NCBI GenBank assembly: GCA_018806985.1
Contig: JADANN010000174.1
Location: forward strand, 1,128,001-1,192,000
Reading direction: 5' to 3'
Length of the DNA: 64,000 nucleotides
From: Angiostrongylus vasorum
Taxonomy: Eukaryota > Nematoda > Chromadorea > Rhabditida > Metastrongylidae
Shown: positions 49,248 through 60,740 of the stretch, one piece after another
Layout of the letters: the number at the start of each line of letters is the position of its first letter
Numbering within the stretch: the first letter of the stretch is position 1
The notes under the pieces: model-generated
Seen by the model: only the letters and a program-made list of their open reading frames with translations
What the model was told of the DNA's origin: nothing
Databases searched by the model: none
Position numbers and translations under genes: made by a program

Positions 49248-50110
49248 CTAACTATATGATGGTTCATTACTCGGCCTGAAATAAGTGTGCATCATGGGGT
49301 TTAAAATTTTTATAATCCATAAGCTGAAGAAGATCCTACAACAGTCGATTTCTAGAAGCTCAGACAATATGGAGGCACAGCAATGTGACTGGCCACAATC
49401 TATTTTCCAAATGATGTCCCATGCGACTAGGTCACTACTCTATAGCTACAAATCTACTGGATAACGCCAGAAAGGTTCTCTTCGGTATTGATAGTTGTCC
49501 ACAGTTTAAGGAGCAGTCACGCGACTAATTGGTGTAATATCTGGGACTAAGAGGAGTGCGAATATAAGACTGCGTTGTTGTTGCCTTGAAATGATACCGA
49601 AATATGTCACCTTCCCGTCGAATAATTCACGGACATCCGGGAGATACAGCCATATCAACACAGAAGATCAATACGTCCCTTTACACAAGCCGCACCATGA
49701 GAGAAGAGTGAACAACTACACTCGTTTCAACAGAACGATACAATAATTTTCTATATGATTGAGCATTGTTCTCGAGGTTCAGCGAAAGTCGGTTTTTAGC
49801 ACAACACAACACAATTCCACCTAGCCGCTTTATTTATATATTAAGTATAAATATTATATCTAAGGAACATATATAGGGAAAGAAACTACAAGTCTAGTCA
49901 AGCGCTGGATTCGCCAATATTCAGTACGAATCGGTTCATCTGCTTAAGTTCAGACGCCGCCCTAAATAAGAGTTCAAGTGAGAAAAGTGAGAAATCTCGA
50001 TTTTTAATGGTTACAGAAACGTAAAATCACCGTTACGGCCCTCGAATTTTGGCGGGTAAATTGCACATAGGGTAATACTTTGCGTCGCCGGGTCATTGCA
50101 ACATATTTGG

Positions 50111-50482
50111 ATGACCTCTCTTCACTGCTTATGCGAGCCCCAGCATAATTTCCGTTTTTTCGGAGTTTTTGCTGGTTTAGCCATAGTGGTTCTCTGAAGT
50201 CCCGAAGTCAGCTTAGCCAAAGTCTGCCCCAGGTCTTCACCACCACAAGAATTCGCCGGCCTTTGTGGATCAGAGGGAGATTTGCCACCATGCGACTAGT
50301 TTCATACCAGGACGGTGGTGGATCCTCGTACTGGTTTACTCTTAGCTGGGCTTCCTGATGGAAAGGGCGGACTCCTTCTCAGCTAGAGAGACCCTGCCGA
50401 GGGGGACGAATCTCCCTGCTGTACATTGCAGCTCGACACTCAGCACCACATCCCAGCCACGATGAAGCGCTAAACCGTTGGG
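50111..50482 (-). repeat. Repeat-C copy
   Basis: On plus it runs from TCACTGCTTATGCGAGCC to CGCTAAACCGTTGGGAGG, the reverse of the 53.9-kb copy. Confidence 0.75.
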
Positions 50483-51457
50483 AGGTACTGCAACATTAAC
50501 ATCACAATTTGTTCTCTTTCTTTGACAAGCTTTGAAATATTAACATCCCAGTTCAAATCATTCTTACTCGTGTCGCGTAAGGACCTCTGACCACTTGGTT
50601 GACCAGTCTCTGATAAATGCATCATGCGCACGACTCCATCGGAGAGGATTCGGAAGGTATATTTGAGCCATACAGACATTGTAATGGATCAAATCAGTGC
50701 TGGCATCCCCCCGAGAGAAGTCTAGCACCATTTTACCGATTTCAGATCGATAGAATGCTTGGTCAGAGCAATGAGCAGTGTCGAAGTTAGAACCATGTGT
50801 GCAATGCAGAATAATGCAGAATACTTCTATCTACTGCGCTGCACGTGTCCTCAGTCTCATACAGATTCTTAAAAACTGTTTTAGAAGCACTACTTAAATA
50901 TGTATTCTTCCAGTAATTCCCAAGACTCGAGTTTCCACTAACATTTTCGTGACGAGTGACACCTATAGGTGAGATGATGGTTTCCGGTTTCATTTTCTAT
51001 CTGGTAGTTTATTTCAACAGATAGAACCATTTTGTTTATAATTTTTACTATCCATTTTTTAAAACACAGGTGTGGTTTGGTGTTGGTTGAGAGAAGCTCC
51101 ATCCTACATTTAACAATATGTTAAAAAAGTATTTACCTAACCTAATTTGGGTGCTAAGCGACAACTATTTCAGTTCTAATTCCTGTAGTGAATGAAAGCG
51201 ACCTTATAGGGTGCAGTCATAAAAATAGTGAAGTAGAGGCTCACTGCTTGAAAAACACTTCCAAATGCTGATCGTAAAATGTTTGTATGAAGAACCCTAG
51301 TGACATGTGGTAAATGGTATCATAAATATCATCCATTATAATAGTACCACGGAACAAAGTCCCTCCTACAATCTAACAATCTATTCATGTTCACAATCCA
51401 AGGAGACCTCTAGTTATGTAAAAAATTCTTGTTTACTTACTTATTTGGACAATTGGA

Positions 51458-51838
51458 TGGCCCGCCTTCACTGGTTATGCGGGCCCCCAGTATAATTTCC
51501 GTTTTTTTCGGAGTTTTGCTGGTCTAGCCATTGTGGTTCACTTAGATTCCCGAGGTCAGTCTGGGCAAAGTCTACTCCGCGTCTTCACCACCACAGGCAG
51601 CTGCCGCCCTTGTTGATCAGAAGGAGTTTTGCCACCATGCGACTAGTTTCATACCAGGACTGTGGTGGATCCTGCTACTGGTTAACTCTTAGCTGAGCTT
51701 CCTGATGGAAACGCCGGATTCCTCCTCAGCTTGGGAGACCCTGCGTGGGGGGACGAATCCTTCTCCACTGTACATCGCAGCCCAACATTCGGGAACACCT
51801 TCTAGCTACGATGAGGCAGTAAACCGTTGTGAGGAAAG
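51458..51838 (-). repeat. Repeat-C copy with short tandem-repeat edge
   Basis: The plus reading begins GGATGGCCCGCCTTCACTGG and ends AAACCGTTGTGAGG. It is preceded by TTGTTTACTTACTTATTTGG, a (TAAG)n-like run at the element's 3' end. Confidence 0.75.
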
Positions 51839-51934
51839 TACATGTTTATAAATGCTAATGGAGTATAGTGGCAGTGCTGCTATCCCTCTCCTTCATGGTT
51901 TTATAATCGCCGCCAGTTCAATTAACAACGAAGC

Positions 51935-52125
51935 TATACAAATGCTGAGATATGACTAAAACCGCGAAACTCAAATGAGCGTCAAGCCCGTGATTACCCT
52001 TTGCATAGACACATGTTCCAGCCACAACACTAACTGAAGCACTCGCTTTGCCTTTCTCTCAGCCAGGTTTTCACTCTATCAGTGATACCATCAGTCAAAC
52101 GTCAACGGGAACGATCTAGGAAGCA
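51935..52125 (-). repeat. SINE-A copy
   Basis: On plus: AATGCTGAGATATGACTAAA, GAGCGTCAAGCCCGTGATTA and TTTCTCTCAGCCAGGTTTTC, with the extra GTCAACGGGAACGATCT block. Confidence 0.7.
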
Positions 52126-52865
52126 CAAGGCAGCAAAGATCCCAGTTAAGCGGAAGCTGCAGTAGAAATTACAATATTCCAGCTTTTATTTATAAAACAC
52201 ACCGTTTAAATAGAAGTTAAAACATTACGAGTAAAGAACTCATGTGAGACTTGGGTCACCAAGGCCATCTTACCCAACTAACAAATAGTCACCATTATAT
52301 AGATATACATTAAATTCACATGCGAAATCCCGCCTTTATATGACCACGAACGTGAAAAAATGAGGTCCTAGAAGGAGGCACCCTGTCGCTCGAACCACTC
52401 AGCATCGCCTTTGAGGAACTCATATTAAAGTCGTGAATGCTAAGGTATGAGAGTGGAAGTCGATATCCGGTAGTACGATGGTTGAAATGTACACAGCACC
52501 AAAACACGCATTGTTTTCATTTCAACAACTTTTTTTTGTCTTTGAGATTCGCTGCTTTTAGAACCGATTAGCTTCGCAGGAACAAGACCTTCATTTGTGA
52601 TTTGTAGTGACCCTCTTTGTTTTGGAAGCAAATCGAAAACAAGCGGTATCTTTTCGTCCAGTTGCGTTTCACGTCGTACAGAATAATCACAAAATAACAG
52701 TTATGCATGTTTTAAACAACGAAAATTTCCTTCCATGATCGTTTACACCAAACATAGAAGAGTATAACTAGCAAGTTAAAAACGCCGTTTAATTACAATT
52801 AACAAATCCTTCGAAGACCAACATTTAATTCGGCATGACTGAACAATATTCTGTTGTATCCGCAA

Positions 52866-53155
52866 GGGACGCGTGTAGCGCAGTGGTCGGAGGCGTCCTG
52901 GAATACACATGGGATCGATCCCCGCGCCCCAGGCTCACCATGCTTTCCATCCCTCTGGGGTAGGCAAATTGGTACCATACTTGTCTGGGAGGACGGCAGC
53001 AATGACTCGATATATAGGTAGGCCATCGCGAGTCATTGTAAAGGCCAGATATGCATTAAATCACCTCCAAACGATGCTTAATGAAGTCGAATGCATGACG
53101 CATCCCTCAGGGATTGATCAGCCGCGAGAGTTTATCCTTTATCCTTTATCCATAA
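52866..53155 (+). repeat. SINE-B reference copy with (CCTTTAT)n tail
   Basis: Clean copy: CGCGTGTAGCGCAGTGGTCG, GGGATCGATCCCC, CTCCAAACGATGCTTAATGA and a tail of repeated TTATCC units. The best single representative of the family. Confidence 0.85.
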
Positions 53156-53184
53156 ATCGAACGATATTTCCGCACCGATCTCTA

Positions 53185-53260
53185 TTATGGTTAGCTTCTC
53201 GGCACCGTCGTCTTCTTCAGAACAGCGGTGGTCCAAGTCGGGTGTCCACAGCAGTTGCTT
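53185..53260 (-). repeat. Diverged hammerhead-like motif next to SINE-B
   Basis: Minus strand CTGTTCTGAAGAAGACGACG, then GTGCCGAGAAGCTAACC, resembles the cores at 10.5 and 31.4 kb. No inverted partner was seen. Confidence 0.4.
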
Positions 53261-53857
53261 CTTGCATGTATGCGCTCGAAATCACATTGCGATTGTAAAA
53301 ACCTAGGAGGTTGTGTTTCCGAATATCGTTCTCTTCTATTCTGAATCGTCATGCCAATATTAAAACATATCGCTGTGCACAACGAAAAACAAAAACAAAT
53401 CGGCTTATTACAAATCAATAAAGCATCCCCTTGGTGAAAATACGCACACCTACACTGTCGAATAGAAGGAATGCTCAAGCACAAGTTTCCGGATCCATAT
53501 ACGATCACTGTCGTGAGTATCTTCGCGTACCGTCCGTGCTTCCTAATCAAAGTTGAAAGAAGGAATTTTTTTTTAATCAAGTCGAGCCGAAGCGCCTCTC
53601 CTGCCACCGATGTAACCTGTGTATAACCCCAGTTCCACTTGCAGTACTGAACGCTTTTGGATCTTCATCGTTAAAATTTCAGTATACGGTTGGACTGCTC
53701 TAATTAGAATAAGCGTTCTGAAGTGTTTTAAGTTCGGCACATGCGAATTTGGCAATTCGTAACTGAAAACGCCGTCCTCTTGAAAAGTGACATATTTAAC
53801 CTATAACGAGTGTTAATCGCTCTGAAATAATTTTAACTATTTAGAAGAACGGTCCTC

Positions 53858-54245
53858 CCAACATCAACAGTTTACTCTCTCATCGTGCCTGGGAGGTAAT
53901 CCTGGGTTTTGGACTGCGATGTGCAGCGGGGGATTCATCCTCCGGCAGGGTCTCCCAAGCTGAGAAGGAGACCGCCGTTTCCATTGGGAAGCCTAACTAA
54001 GGGCAAACCAATACCAGGATCCACGACCGTCATGGTATGAAACTAGTCGCATGTTGGCAAATCTCCCTCTGATCCACAATGACGGCGACTGACTGGGTGG
54101 TGACGACGTGGGTCAGACTTTGGCTAGGCTAACCTCGGAACTCCAGGCAACTACAATGGTTAAACAAGCAAAACTGAGAAAAAAAAATGGGAATTATGCT
54201 GGGACCCGCACAACCAGGAAAACGAGTCATCCAAATGAGTATTTT
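53858..54245 (+). repeat. Repeat-C copy
   Basis: CATCGTGCCTGGGAGGTAAT to GGGACCCGCACAACCAGG and CATCCAAATGAGTA. Confidence 0.75.
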
Positions 54246-54944
54246 GAAAAAAATGAAAAAATGAACCTTCAGCGAACGACAGGCACATCTGGAGCTTATC
54301 TCGGACAGCAACACCTAGAAATAAGAACTGGTTCCTAACTTATGGAATGTGAAGAAAAATCAGTTCACCAAATGTTTCAAATAAGCGGAAAATCCCAGTA
54401 GAGGAATCGCCATACTCCATTGTATGGTCCACCTTGCTACATCTCCTTCGGGATCCATTGAAAGATCGACCGAAAAATCACAGAATTCACTGTTAGCACA
54501 GGAATCTCCGTAGTCTCGAAGGGGGTCTGATTTACAAGGAGGCGAACCGTCCTTCCATTTGTGAGGGCCGGTGACAGTGAGTGAAAATGTGGAGACCCTC
54601 CAATGCAGCTACGTCGTGAGCAAAAAAACTTGGAAAATCAGCGTCTTTGAAGCTCGGATGGTGTGCCTTGCATTTCCCGAAGTGGCTGTTCCTCGCTTGA
54701 ACTAGAGTTCTCGAGTTTTACTAAAGTGGAAAAAGAGAAGCAGAAAGGACACGGGAACCTACGGGCTAAGGAGAAGGCGTCATATTGTGATAGTCTGATG
54801 CTAATAATATTGATTTACATTTAGTAATGCTTCAATAAAGTGTACAAAAGGATCTGTACATTCGAACCATATAATAAGGAAACCTGTTGGCGGCAGATGA
54901 GAGCATTTAACTAGAAAATAGCACTTAATTAAAAAGAGTTAACG

Positions 54945-55150
54945 CAACCATAACGATGCCGAGATGTTTGCAAAAGTCCGTACCGATTGTGTCTACGGTG
55001 GGGATCGAACACGCTATTACCCTTTCTGGTGCTAACGCGTTCACCACCACACCGTGGGAGACCTTCGTTTCGCCTTCCTCTTAGCCATTTTATTGACCTA
55101 TAGATGCCATTAGCAATAACCCGTTAACGGCATTGATCTCGGGAGACAAA
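54945..55150 (-). repeat. SINE-A copy
   Basis: On plus: CGATGCCGAGATGTTTGCAA, GTGTCTACGGTGGGG and GCTAACGCGTTCACCACCAC, plus the ATTAGCAATAACCCGTTAAC block. Confidence 0.75.
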
Positions 55151-55959
55151 TCGGCATATGACTTTGAATAGAAAATGACTACAGAGTTAATGCAATTCGT
55201 TGGCTGCAATAGTCAGTAGACACAATCTCCACTATTTCGTGATGCATAGCGTTTATGCATGGGACTCCATTCACAAAGACACATTAGCCGAAGATGAGTT
55301 GGCAAGTACGCAAATGATTCATGAAAAAAGAGCACCACTGTTTAGTTGTGTCAAAAAGATAAAAGGATAAAACATCCGGTTCCAATCAATCCCTGAAGAA
55401 CGCTCCGTGGATTCCACGTAGACAGTGAGACGAATGGCTTCCCCAATGCACCGATACCCAAAGGTTGACCACCCAACACCGAACGCTAACTGTTTCTATG
55501 GCTCCAATAGAGGTGGTAGGAACAGTTAGCCCACTTATCGAACTCGAATGCACCTTCTCTGCCCTTCAGTTGTTCTCCCTCCTTTAGCTAAAAAGAAAAA
55601 CTAAGCAATCGCTAGCGCTCAGATCCAGGTCCGAGGCGTGGGAACCATAAAAAAAAGAAATTTGGAACTTTCTGTGCAACCCAAGTCTGTACTCCATGGA
55701 AACAAGTACAACCCCCAACTGTCGTAGCATATGTCGCCACACGATCTAGAACCTGCTTATCGGATAATTACGGGATTGACACCGTTGAAGAAAAGCACAC
55801 GATCGTTCACTTCCCATCGAAAATATGAACCACGCTTCGGAAGCATTCGGTTAGAAACAATCGCAATACTAATGAGCGTCGAAGACAAACTTCGTAGTTT
55901 TACCTTATTACTTAGTGCATACTCTTTTTAACGGAAGCGTATTTTGCGAAATAGAACTT

Positions 55960-56120
55960 CAATGATGCTGAAATATTTGCAAAACTCCGAACCGCACATG
56001 TCTGCGGTGGGAAGCGAACGCACTATTACCCTTTCTGGTGGCTAACTCGTTTACCACCACACCATGCGGGTCCTCCACGTCTCAACTAGTTCTATCCATC
56101 ATTGCCATCAGCAAAAACAA
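55960..56120 (-). repeat. SINE-A copy
   Basis: On plus: GATGCTGAAATATTTGCAAA, CCGCACATGTCTGCGG and ACCACCACACCATGCGGGTC. About 210 bp downstream of hel-1. Confidence 0.75.
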
Positions 56121-56331
56121 AGGTCCCACTTAGCTTCCCTAATTACAGTTCTGCATTTAATTTCCTTCACCAATTTACAAACTATCCCCATCATGTGAAT
56201 TTATTTATCCAATCATGACTAATGGAAACAAAGAAATGGTGAACATGAGACCACTTGAAAAAAAAATTAATATGATGACAACATCAAAATAGAGCCTTTC
56301 AACTCTTCAAAGAAACGTGCTCCTGATAGCC

Positions 56332-56378
56332 TCAGTTGGTTCTGCCTTCGACTAAACAAAAAACTTATTATGTGACGA

Positions 56379-56441
<63 letters not shown>

Positions 56442-57992
56442 CAAAGGAAACAACTCACTGTAGGTCGAAACATCTATGGTTTCTGGTAGCTCAGTGATGC
56501 TTATATCGAATCTATCTTGCACGCTATTCAAGGTTTTCGCGTCCATCTCATCGGACACAAAACTAATTGCCAAACCTTTCGTACCAAACCTTCCAGCGCG
56601 AGCAACCTGAGAAGTGCCTTGATAATTATGAAAAACGCAACCTACTACTAAGACGACGATAGTGAACATACTCTGTGTAGATATGAGTCAGAATCCTCAG
56701 GCATGTCGTAGTTGAAAACAATGTTGACCCTCTCAATATCCATTCCACGTCCAAACAAATCCGTAGCAACTAGGATGCGCTTCTAAATGCAGCCAATCAA
56801 TAATCAAGTAAACTCAGTGTCACCTAATACAAGACCACCCGTCTTACTCAACAAAGTTGCTTCGTCAGCTCGCTAAAGAGACTTTATGAGTAGCTGATGC
56901 AATATTTTGCAATCTTTTCTACTGTTTTTGCACGACGGCCCACGTACATCCCGGATGCATTTGCAAAATCTAAGAGTGTTGCTGGCAAACCTGGAAGTCC
57001 TTGAAGGCCTGATAGCGAGCAAGACGTTCTTCTTGAGGCATTTGCCTGTGGATGGCAATTGACGGGAAGTTCTGCTCAGACAGCAACTGATGAAGGGCAC
57101 CACACCGCTGCACCGATTTGACGAAGATGACGACCTGATTGAATTCGAGCAAATCTAGAAGTTCCAGAAGTTTCCGATTCTTCTCAACTTCCTTCAACTT
57201 TACATAGTGCTGCTGTAAGCCATGTAACGTCAGCTTTGCCTCATCATCAACATAAACTTCCATGGGATCTTGCATGAACTTCTTGCAGACGATGCGCAGC
57301 TCCTTGGGAAGAGTAGCGGAGAACATCATCACTTGCTTTTCCTGAGGCGTCATCTTCACAATCTCCTGGACATCACGGCGCATGTCAGCATCCCCGATCA
57401 TCTTGTCGCACTCGTCAAGAACAAAGTACTTGATCTTATCAAGTTTCAATTTCCCAGACCTCGCTAAGGCTAGAGTACGTCCTGGTGTGCCTACGACTAT
57501 GTGGGGGCAATTTGTACGTAACAGTTCCTCGTCCTTCTTGATTGGCATACCACCAAAAAACACGGCAACCTTGATAGAAGACAAGTACTTGCTGAAACGT
57601 TCATACTCCTTAGAGATTTGGAAAGCCAATTCGCGCGTATGGCACATTACTAACACTGACACCTCGCCATCTATCGGCTCCAGTTGTTGCAAAGTAGCAA
57701 GCACGAAGACAGCAGTCTTGCCCATACCAGATTTCGCTTGGCATACGATATCCATACCCAAGATAGCTTGAGGAATGCATTCATGTTGTACTTCGGATGG
57801 ATGCTCGAAACCACAATCGATAATTGCACGAAGAAGTTCAGGTTTCAGCAGAAAATCACGAAAGCCGCTACTGTGGATAGAGGCATAGTTACCCTTAATT
57901 TTTTTCGCATCACCTGAACCATTCTCAGCGGCTTTCGGTTCATGGGTCTCCTCCTGCTCTTCCTCATAATCCAAGAGTTGTTCATCATCCAT
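56332..57992 (-). CDS. hel-1: DECD-box RNA helicase UAP56/DDX39 (HEL-1)
   Basis: Nuclear ATP-dependent RNA helicase of the TREX complex, acting in spliceosome assembly and mRNA export. Four exons in phase: 57992-56991 (334 codons), 56782-56672, 56606-56459 and 56351-56332; 426 residues in all, matching human UAP56 (428). Helicase motifs are AKSGMGKT (residues 86-93), TPGRT (169-173), DECD (193-196, the UAP56 signature), SAT (225-227), then [15 protein letters not shown] and [11 protein letters not shown]. The last exon encodes only the end of STYIEGRTN and the stop. The acidic N-terminus ([15 protein letters not shown]) is family-typical. The first exon is long and uninterrupted, unlike the other genes here. 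No frameshift or missing motif is seen, so it should be active. The start is fixed by the family N-terminus and by an acceptor 31-36 nt upstream. Confidence 0.97.
56388..56440. repeat. (AT)n microsatellite
   Basis: About 26 uninterrupted AT units in the last hel-1 intron, about 20 bp from the 5' splice site of the exon ending at 56459 and about 35 bp from the last exon. Confidence 0.97.
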
Positions 57993-58022
57993 GACTTATA
58001 TCTAACAAGCGTTTAATGCTCA

Positions 58023-58034
58023 CCTGAAATACGG
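58023..58034 (-). promoter_or_regulatory. Probable trans-splice acceptor of hel-1
   Basis: On minus, TCCGTATTTCAG immediately precedes a 31-nt leader to ATG 57992, with no matching 5' splice site close upstream. In nematodes this arrangement usually marks spliced-leader addition. It could instead be an ordinary 5'-UTR intron. Confidence 0.5.
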
Positions 58035-58204
58035 AGAAAAAGTCCTACTAAACAACGCTGATGAGATTACTGAAAAATGAAACGCGAGCAAAAACACTTA
58101 AAGACGTCCGTATGACAACGTCTCGATATCAAATATTCCGATAGGGAAAATGACGAGGCCAACGGATTGTACGAACAACTTCACTAGTCACAACTAGGTC
58201 GTAA

Positions 58205-58365
58205 AACTAGCCGAGAGAAACACAAAGCAGGGGCCTCAGTGCTGCAGTGTTTGGTACACGTGCCCTCGGAAAGGGTAATCGTCGTTCGATCTGTCTCGTG
58301 GTCCAAGTTTTGGGGATATCTCAGCATCGCTGTGGTTCTATTTCACGTCATACCTTGCCGGGAAT
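58205..58365 (+). repeat. SINE-A copy
   Basis: CAGTGCTGCAGTGTTTGGTA, GGAAAGGGTAATCG, CGTTCGATCTG and GATATCTCAGCATCGCTGTG. Upstream of hel-1. Confidence 0.75.
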
Positions 58366-58499
58366 ATTAAAATACGCAGTTAATGAAAGGTTGATAACTT
58401 TATCAGTACTACTAGATCCACAGCAGTACTTAATAGCTAAACGGCCCAAGTTCCGTTTCCATAGTTCCAGACACAACTAAATAACTGGATACCTTTTCG

Positions 58500-58760
58500 A
58501 GGTGAAATCCTAGAAAGACGGGTCAAAACGACAACAGTCTTCACGGTCTACAAACGAAAGAGCCCACAACCCGCCAAAAACTCCACGCCACGAGGTCGAC
58601 TGCGAAAAAGCGCGACGCACGCCGTGATGCGTTGCGTGAGCGGCCAACATGTTCGTCACGGGACCTTCGCTGAAGACGACTCTATTGTTCCCCTTTACTC
58701 AAACGCGACCGCCTTACCAATACAGCTGTCCTATTTCCACATAAAGCAAGCTGTGCACCT
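58500..58760. other. GC-rich block upstream of hel-1
   Basis: CpG-rich sequence (for example GCGAAAAAGCGCGACGCACG) within AT-rich surroundings, 0.5-0.75 kb upstream of the hel-1 start. A promoter role is plausible but not shown. A 46-codon minus frame here has no other support. Confidence 0.3.
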
Positions 58761-58847
58761 TACTGGCATACTGCAGAGGACTGTCACATAATAAGCCACC
58801 TTACCATCAGGACCGTAATATTTCACTGAACTTTGCATTGCATGGGA

Positions 58848-59142
58848 AGCTCAGGGCTGCGTGCTGCGCAGTGGGTGAGGATGCGCCTGCAATACACATG
58901 GGATTGATCAACGCACCCCCACGCTCACCAAGTCTTCCATTTCTCCGGGGTTCGCAAAGTGGTGAGACACTTGTCTGGGAGGATATCATCACTGGCTCGA
59001 TTCATCGGGAGGCCACCGCGCGTCATTGTAAAGACGAAATATGCATTTAATCACCTCTAATGATGCCTAGTGAAGTCGCAGACATGGCGCATCTCCCAGG
59101 GACTGGTCAACGCTGAGGACTTTATCTTTTTATCCTTTTTAT
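58848..59142 (+). repeat. SINE-B copy
   Basis: GCGTGCTGCGCAGTGGGTGA to AACGCTGAGGACTTTATC and a T-rich tail with TTTTTATCC units. Confidence 0.75.
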
Positions 59143-59164
59143 AAGAAGCCCGTTTTAGTGACAA

Positions 59165-59825
59165 TCCCCAACAGTTTACCGCCTTATCATGGCTGGGAAT
59201 GGGTTCTGATTGTCAAAAGACGATGTGCAATGGAAAATCGTCTCTGTGTATGGTTATTCGAGTTGTGAAGTTCAACGATTTCATCCGGAACGATACCGCA
59301 AGTTTCTCGTGATATAAATGAAAAAGTCTTGCCAAGTCGTAATGTACCACTTATACGAAAATTTGCAGGAGCCGGCATGTTTCTTTTATGAAGTCAGAAC
59401 TTTACAAGCACTAACTGAAAATACCCTCGCGTCTCAACGGTTCATCGCCACATCATGTCTGGGAAGTGTTCCTGGGTGTCGGGCTGCGATGTAGAGCGAG
59501 GGATTCACTCCGCAGCAGAGTCCTCCTAAGCTGAAAAGGAAACTGGCATTTCCATGGGGAAGCCCAGATAAAAAGTAAACCAATACTAGGATCCACCACC
59601 GTCCTGCTATCAAAGTAATCGCATGGTGTCAAATCTGCCTTTGATCCACAAGGGTGGTGACTGCCCGTGGTGGTAACGCCCCGAGAAGACCTTGGATAAG
59701 TTGACCTCTTTTGGCTTGGCTAGGGAACCACAATGGCTAAACTGGCAAAAAATTCGAAAAAGTGGAAATTATGCTGTGGCCCGCACAACCATTAGGGACG
59801 GACCATCCAAGTATCTAAGTAAATA
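59165..59825 (+). repeat. Repeat-C copy with an extra 5' piece
   Basis: The full copy is 59438-59815 (TCATGTCTGGGAAGTGTTCC to GGACGGACCATCCAAGTA), followed by TCTAAGTAAATAAG. A short start of a second copy (AACAGTTTACCGCCTTATCA) lies at 59167, 270 bp before it. Confidence 0.7.
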
Positions 59826-59830
59826 AGGTC

Positions 59831-60110
59831 TAAAAAGCTGTCAATGCTGATGAAACCCTTAGGGATGCGCCATGCATTCGATTTCATCAAGCATCGTTTG
59901 GAGGTGATTGAACGCATATCTGGCTTTTACAATGACTCGCGATGGCCCACCGATGTATCGAGCCAGTGCTGCTATCCTCCCAGACAAGTCTGGTAACAAT
60001 TTTTCCAATCCCAGAGTGATGGAAGGCTTGGTGGACCATGGGCGCGTACATCGATTCCACGTGTGTGTCGCAGTGGCGCCTCCAACCACTGCGCCACACG
60101 CGCCCCTTTC
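59831..60110 (-). repeat. SINE-B copy
   Basis: Minus copy with GGGGCGCGTGTGGCGCAGTG and GGAATCGATG; nearly identical in its 3' half to the copy at 60478. Confidence 0.8.
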
Positions 60111-60477
60111 CTAGTAAATAAGCAACTAAAAGCACCAGTACTGTGTGCAGTAGAAAAGAACATTCACGAAAAGTGTTCGATAACATTTTTCAACCAACTA
60201 GCGAGCTACTTCTCCGCTGGAAAAAGCATCACAGCTCACCGCTACAATAACTCCGAATCAAAACAAAAGAAAACAGTACGTTTGCAACATCTAGGCGGAT
60301 GGAAACTGTTCTCAGATGAGCACGATTCGTGAATACAGGGCATTCAGGCAAGTACAAGAACCTCTGCAGTTAGAAGTGACATGGAACATCATTGCATCCT
60401 ATAAACATTTACGACAAACTCCACAACGTTAACGCTAAGGCCTAATTATTACTTCACTGCTCAAAGTGAAAACGCCA

Positions 60478-60740
60478 GAAGCTCTCAGTGCTGATGAAAC
60501 CCTTAGGGATGCCCCATGCATTCGACTTCATTAAGCATCGTTTGGAGGTGATTGAACGCATATCTGGCTTTTACAATGACTCGCGGTGGCCTACCGATGT
60601 ATCGAGCCAGTGTTGTTATCCTCCCAGACAAGCCTGGTAACAATTTGCCAAACCTGGAGTGATGGAAGGCTTGGTGGGCCAGGGGTGCGGCAATCGATCC
60701 CATGTGTATTGCAGGAGGCCTTCCATCACGCGCCGTTTGC
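60478..60740 (-). repeat. SINE-B copy, head truncated
   Basis: Both this copy and the 59.8-kb copy begin (plus reading) with GATGAAACCCTTAGGGATG. The tRNA-like head is interrupted after GGGATCGATTGCC. Confidence 0.75.
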
